From the NCBI GenBank assembly GCA_964465065.1, contig CAYXHZ010000024.1:1-42334 (forward strand): DNA of 42,334 nt, given 5' to 3'. This document shows positions 38,946-42,334 of this stretch, one piece after another. Each line of letters begins with the position of its first letter. Positions within the stretch are counted from its first letter, which is position 1. The position numbers were made by a program, and so were the translations under genes. The notes under the pieces are model-generated. The model was given only the letters and a program-made list of their open reading frames with translations. It was not told the origin of the DNA and ran no database searches. This DNA is from CAYMND01 sp964465065. GTDB lineage: Bacteria; Acidobacteriota; Aminicenantia; UBA2199.

Positions 38946-40049
38946 TTAAAATGGCAGATTCATGCGATATTTTCGCAGGGTGATCTCGCCGTCTTCATCC
39001 TCCAGGACCAGATAGGCGAAATCCCCGCTGATCACCGGATTCAACCGTTGCGGCCGCATGAGCTCGGTACCCTCCGGGGACTTGACGATCATTCGGTACA
39101 GGTAGTGACCCTTCTTGTCGAAAACGTCGATCTGTTGCCTGTTGCTGCGCAGGGCATCGGTGGCAAAGACCAACAGGTGATCCCTGAGAACCTGCATGCG
39201 AATGAACAGCGTCTGCTCATCCGGCAGCGTTTTCAGTAATTCGTCGGTGACGTTGGGCCTTTGGGCAAAAAAAGCCTTCTTCTCCTGAAAGTTCATTTTA
39301 GACCGTGGACGGTTCAGGGAAAATCCTCCCAGATCCCGGCCCGAGAGATCGCAGCTGTGAATATGGTAGCGGTCGTTCATACCGTAATAGATATATTGAC
39401 CATCCCAGGCCAAGGTCATCAGGGGCGTGAGGAACTCGATCAGCATGACCCTACGCCGCTGCTCCGATACAATTCCCGAACCCTCGAAGATCTGATAATT
39501 CCGGATCAGTTTTTTGTCCTTTCGTCCGAGCTGGTTGAGATTGATCTCGCCCTGCCGTCCAGAACCGTCGGCTTGGGCTGCGGCCACGGCGTTGGCCGAG
39601 ACGAACCGTTCGCCGTCGATGAAAAACGCGACCGGGTTGCCCAGATAGGGATAAGGAATCGTATCGACAAATTCCCCGTCCAAGGTGAAGCGGTGAATGC
39701 GCTCGTCGTCGCAAATCATGAGCCGGTCGCCGACGATGAAGCCCGTATGATGCCTTTTGACTTCGCCGGGGCCTTCGCCCCGCCTGGCAAAGGATTTGAT
39801 CCATTGCCCATCGGCATTCAGAATATGGTGGAGCCCCGAGTTCTGGTCGTAAAGAAACAAACGTCCGTCATCGGCGACGGTGATGGCCGGACTGCCGCTG
39901 AAAACTTGCTGGTTGACCCCGGGGATCGACCATTGCTGAACCATCGGGATCAGGTACTCCCCTTTCTGCGGCTTGTCTTCGTTGACCGGGTTCGCTTGCG
40001 CTCCGGACAGACAGATGCTCAGGCATAACAGTATTGCGCTTGTTTTCAT
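38946..40049 (-). CDS. Exported 6-bladed beta-propeller protein
   Basis: A 367-residue protein with a signal peptide (AILLCLSICLSGAQA) and NHL/6-bladed-propeller repeats: FSGSPAITVADDGRLFLYDQ, HHILNADGQWIKSFARRGEG, GFIVGDRLMICDDERIHRFT, IDVFDKKGHYLYRMIV. The motif FARRGEGPGE is typical of the family. Such propellers usually bind ligands or proteins outside the cell membrane. ATG 40049 has GGAGG 5 bases upstream. It is the last gene of the ECF sigma operon, 23 bases after the TonB-C gene, so it is a likely sensor, partner or target of that pathway. Confidence 0.87.
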   Translation of the reverse strand: MKTSAILLCLSICLSGAQANPVNEDKPQKGEYLIPMVQQWSIPGVNQQVFSGSPAITVADDGRLFLYDQNSGLHHILNADGQWIKSFARRGEGPGEVKRHHTGFIVGDRLMICDDERIHRFTLDGEFVDTIPYPYLGNPVAFFIDGERFVSANAVAAAQADGSGRQGEINLNQLGRKDKKLIRNYQIFEGSGIVSEQRRRVMLIEFLTPLMTLAWDGQYIYYGMNDRYHIHSCDLSGRDLGGFSLNRPRSKMNFQEKKAFFAQRPNVTDELLKTLPDEQTLFIRMQVLRDHLLVFATDALRSNRQQIDVFDKKGHYLYRMIVKSPEGTELMRPQRLNPVISGDFAYLVLEDEDGEITLRKYRMNLPF

Positions 40050-40072
40050 GGAAACCTCCGATAATTTTCGTT

Positions 40073-41050
40073 TCAGTCTTGACCGACTTGGCAGCGGGCG
40101 ACGATCAGCACCGCTTTCATGATCCAGGGCTGGAGACCGGCTTCTCTCAGCTGCCCTTCCAGCCGCAGGTACCCTGGAGACTGTTTGAACCTGTCGATCT
40201 CGTCGGCGTGGCTCACTGGATGCGCTTCATCCCTTTGCAACCGGAACATGAATAGAAAAACCACGGCCTTTGGCCGCTGCTGAGCCTTCGGAATCGCCAG
40301 CTGGCCCATTTCCCGAAAGGCGCTTACGGCGGTATCACGAAGCAGGGGATCTCCCTCGACGATCTGCAGAGAATCCTCCTGGATTCCCCCGTTTTCAGCG
40401 AGTGCCGCCGTCAGCACCACATTGCCCTCGATTCTTTTATCCAGTGCTTGCTGCGGGTAGTAAGAAGGGATCACCCGCTTGTCCGGTTGAGCATCGTTTC
40501 CACTGCCCGATGACTGGTGTCGTACACTGTGGTGGAAGGAGAGAAACCAGGGATTCCCTTCCTCATCATTGAATCCGAAGACGGTCGTACGGTTCACCCC
40601 TATATCGAAAGTGGAGGCCAGCATTTCCCTGCCCGGATCGGAAATGTCCTCACCGGCGCTGACCCGCAGGCTGAACCGGTCCTGGGATTCATGAACCATG
40701 CGGATGGCCATGGAATTTTTTTGGAACCGGAACACCTTGACCAGCCGTTTCGGCATGCCTTCCCGCCATTGCCAGGCGCCCTGATTCACCAGGTTCAGGT
40801 CGGTGAGGTTGTATATCCTACGGATTTTGGCGGCTTCCTCCGCCTGCCCGGCGTGGTAGGCTTCGTCAGCCTGGGACAGCGAATCGATCTCCCGGCTGCT
40901 GACGGCAGGAACTACAGCCGTCGCATTCCGTTCGCCCCGGTAGAGGCGGGTGTGGACCGAGGTGTCCGTTTCGCCGTCGGGCGCCGGGTAAGGCCAGGCA
41001 GCCCAACACAGACTCATCAACACCATGAACAAGACTTTTCTGCTCATCAT
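40073..41050 (-). CDS. Exported protein with a TonB C-terminal-like domain
   Basis: A 325-residue protein with a signal peptide or anchor (KVLFMVLMSLCWAAWPYPA), an unassigned middle part and, at about 205-280, a TonB-C-like domain: VIPSYYPQQALDKRIEGNVV, LTAALAENGGIQEDSLQIVE, LLRDTAVSAFREMGQLAIP. The pattern (YP..A.....G.V....V...G.......G...L...A..A...) is that of the TonB energy-transducer C terminus, but no proline-rich spanning region is seen. It may act as a periplasmic scaffold rather than a true TonB. ATG 41050 has GGAGG upstream and overlaps the anti-sigma stop. Confidence 0.82.
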   Translation of the reverse strand: MMSRKVLFMVLMSLCWAAWPYPAPDGETDTSVHTRLYRGERNATAVVPAVSSREIDSLSQADEAYHAGQAEEAAKIRRIYNLTDLNLVNQGAWQWREGMPKRLVKVFRFQKNSMAIRMVHESQDRFSLRVSAGEDISDPGREMLASTFDIGVNRTTVFGFNDEEGNPWFLSFHHSVRHQSSGSGNDAQPDKRVIPSYYPQQALDKRIEGNVVLTAALAENGGIQEDSLQIVEGDPLLRDTAVSAFREMGQLAIPKAQQRPKAVVFLFMFRLQRDEAHPVSHADEIDRFKQSPGYLRLEGQLREAGLQPWIMKAVLIVARCQVGQD

Positions 41051-41553
41051 ACACTTCCTCCCGGGCTACCTGATTTAGCTTGGGAAACAGCCGCCCAGAT
41101 ATAGGTCGTTCGGTCGCCGCTTTCCTGAAACGTGAAGGATTCCGCTGCTGCCCCCATGACGCTCAGCCGGTACATTCGGAAACCCGGATCCGCGGTGTCT
41201 GGCATCACTCTGGTCGGCGATGGCTCCCGGTCTCGTCGGAACGATACTCCGGACGAGAATATATAAGCGATCGCCAATACCGCCAGAAGAATCGAGGCCG
41301 CTACGGCCAGCGGACGCCAGCGGGCGCTGTTCCGCCTTTTCGGCGCCTGCATCAGCAGCGAAACATCCGGAACTTCTACCGGCCGGCGCCGACGGAACAA
41401 TTCATTTATGCCGTCGATTTCCTGGCGAATGTGTTCACACTCGGAACGGCAACGGCCGCATTGCTCAAGATGGGCGGAGATCCGCTCGTATTCTGCTCGT
41501 TCCAAGGCGCCGTCAAGGAACGAGGTCAGTTGATCAGCGTTCAGACAATTCAT
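41047..41553 (-). CDS. zf-HC2 anti-sigma factor, membrane bound
   Basis: A 168-residue protein. The N terminus shows the zinc-binding anti-sigma motif HLEQCGRC (His 28, Cys 32, Cys 35) within a helical ASD domain, so it would hold the ECF sigma in the cytoplasm. One membrane span lies at about 78-100 (LAVAASILLAVLAIAYIF), and a short periplasmic part with FTFQESGDRTTYIW follows. Its start overlaps the sigma stop by 4 bases (ATGA), the usual coupling of such pairs. Confidence 0.92.
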   Translation of the reverse strand: MNCLNADQLTSFLDGALERAEYERISAHLEQCGRCRSECEHIRQEIDGINELFRRRRPVEVPDVSLLMQAPKRRNSARWRPLAVAASILLAVLAIAYIFSSGVSFRRDREPSPTRVMPDTADPGFRMYRLSVMGAAAESFTFQESGDRTTYIWAAVSQAKSGSPGGSV

Positions 41554-42056
41554 GATGTCACCTTAATCTTCAGCATGGCGGTCAGGCGATGCCGGATTCT
41601 CTGCAGTTTGGTGCCAACGGTTCCCGGCCGGATGCCCAGGACCGCCGCGATCTGGGTATAGCTCAGCCCGTCGTGAAAAAACTCCAGCAGCAGACGATCC
41701 TTAGGCGGCAAGGCATCCAGGCAGCGTTCGAAGCGCTCGTTGTCATCTCCGGCGACGGCCTCATCCTCCGCTGTGCGTCGGCTGGCGCCGGCCAGCAGCC
41801 CGGAATTGTCCTTCAGCAGCAGGCTGTGGCGGCTGCGGCGGCGGAGTTGGTCCAGGCAGAGGTTCCCGGCCACCCGGTAGAGCCAGGCCTGAAGGTTTTC
41901 CACCTTGTCCAGCTTTCCGGCATCTTCCTGGCGCCTATACGTCATATAGGCCTCCTGAACGATGTCCCGGGCATCCTCTCCGTTGCCTAGAATCCGGTAG
42001 CTCAGGCTGTACAAACTTTTCAACCTGGATTCGATGGTTTCCTGGTTCTCATGCAT
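41550..42056 (-). CDS. ECF-type RNA polymerase sigma factor
   Basis: A 168-residue sigma-70-family protein with sigma-2 (about 1-75: SLYSLSYRILGNGEDARDIV, then QEAYMTYRR, NLQAWLYRVAGNLCLDQLRR) and sigma-4 (about 110-165: CLDALPPKDRLLLEFFHDGL, SYTQIAAVLGIRPGTVGTKL). It directs RNA polymerase to its own regulon. I chose ATG 42056; the frame is open to TTG 42095, but the ECF N terminus begins at MHENQETIE. No clear promoter was identified. It heads an operon of sigma, anti-sigma, TonB-C protein and propeller, all translationally coupled or closely spaced. Confidence 0.93.
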   Translation of the reverse strand: MHENQETIESRLKSLYSLSYRILGNGEDARDIVQEAYMTYRRQEDAGKLDKVENLQAWLYRVAGNLCLDQLRRRSRHSLLLKDNSGLLAGASRRTAEDEAVAGDDNERFERCLDALPPKDRLLLEFFHDGLSYTQIAAVLGIRPGTVGTKLQRIRHRLTAMLKIKVTS

Positions 42057-42217
42057 CGTTGTTCCGTTCAACAGTATGACGTCCGGCAGCGGCAAACTTG
42101 TACAATGAACAGTCAGAAAGCAGGATTTTCCAACCCTATGATCCTATCTCGTTTGGAAAAAATAGTGAAGCAAGGCCCCGGCCTTCATCGCGATAATTCG
42201 TGAGGCAATGCGGTGTT
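42057..42217. other. Intergenic gap with no recognised gene
   Basis: The stretch between the ECF sigma start and the tRNA promoter has no long open frame with a ribosome site. It should contain the ECF operon promoter, which I could not identify with confidence. Confidence 0.5.
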
Positions 42218-42246
42218 TTGACAAAAACGACGTCATTGGCTATAAT
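42218..42246 (+). promoter_or_regulatory. Consensus sigma-70 promoter of the tRNA gene
   Basis: Perfect TTGACA (42218-42223), 17 bases, perfect TATAAT (42241-42246). Transcription would begin about 8 bases before the tRNA. Confidence 0.85.
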
Positions 42247-42260
42247 GGCCGCACCAACAG

Positions 42261-42333
<73 letters not shown>

Positions 42334-42334
42334 T

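Overview
The window looks like chromosomal core and accessory DNA from an anaerobic, Gram-negative (two-membrane) bacterium. The outer-membrane side is supported by an O-antigen-ligase-type polymerase, a TonB-type C-terminal domain, a lipoprotein and type IV pilus minor pilins. Three gene types are frequent in Acidobacteriota, Aminicenantota and Bacteroidota-like genomes: a GWxTD/TPR protein, a carboxypeptidase-regulatory/TPR protein, and a secreted S74-type (endosialidase chaperone) protein. My best guess is Acidobacteriota/Aminicenantota. This is inference from gene style, not a phylogeny. No insertion sequence, prophage, CRISPR array or rRNA was found; one tRNA lies at the right edge.

Layout. 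17-5099 (minus): GWxTD/TPR protein, EamA transporter, free-standing Hsp70. 5207-6867 (plus): lipoprotein and CarboxypepD_reg/TPR protein. 6945-8770: two-gene minimal SUF Fe-S system (C then B) whose first gene appears to start with ATT. 8825-9994: two adenylate kinase domains in one chain, the second degenerate. 10098-19374: the most striking locus, one long operon. It has an HTH-EIIA regulator, six subunits of a hydrogenase-4/complex-I-like membrane complex, and a sugar-isomerase-fold protein. The large subunit has lost three of the four Ni-Fe cysteines, so this is an energy-converting-hydrogenase-related (Ehr) complex rather than a hydrogenase; the small subunit is fused to a 2[4Fe-4S] ferredoxin domain. 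19474-22789: DUF3795 protein, RsmH-like methyltransferase, O-antigen ligase. 22894-25196: secreted unknown and RecN. 25273-30425: two alkaline-phosphatase-superfamily enzymes, a 62-residue RHH-like protein and a membrane protein of unrecognised family, forming a candidate undescribed export/processing cassette. 30507-34336: minor pilin operon and a divergent ComEA-like gene, both preceded by sigma-54-type -24/-12 elements. 34395-38905: GspG-like protein, aminotransferase, S74-type secreted protein, MFS carrier. 38946-42056 (minus): ECF sigma, anti-sigma, TonB-C protein and beta-propeller. 42261-42333: tRNA-Thr(CGU).

A recurring feature is promoter placement. At six genes the -10 hexamer ends only 6-9 bases before the start codon and no Shine-Dalgarno site is present, predicting leaderless or nearly leaderless mRNAs. 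Most other transcription-unit heads with a clear start carry a GGAGG-type site and a longer leader. In two of the leaderless cases the TTG that would begin a longer reading frame is actually part of the -35 box.
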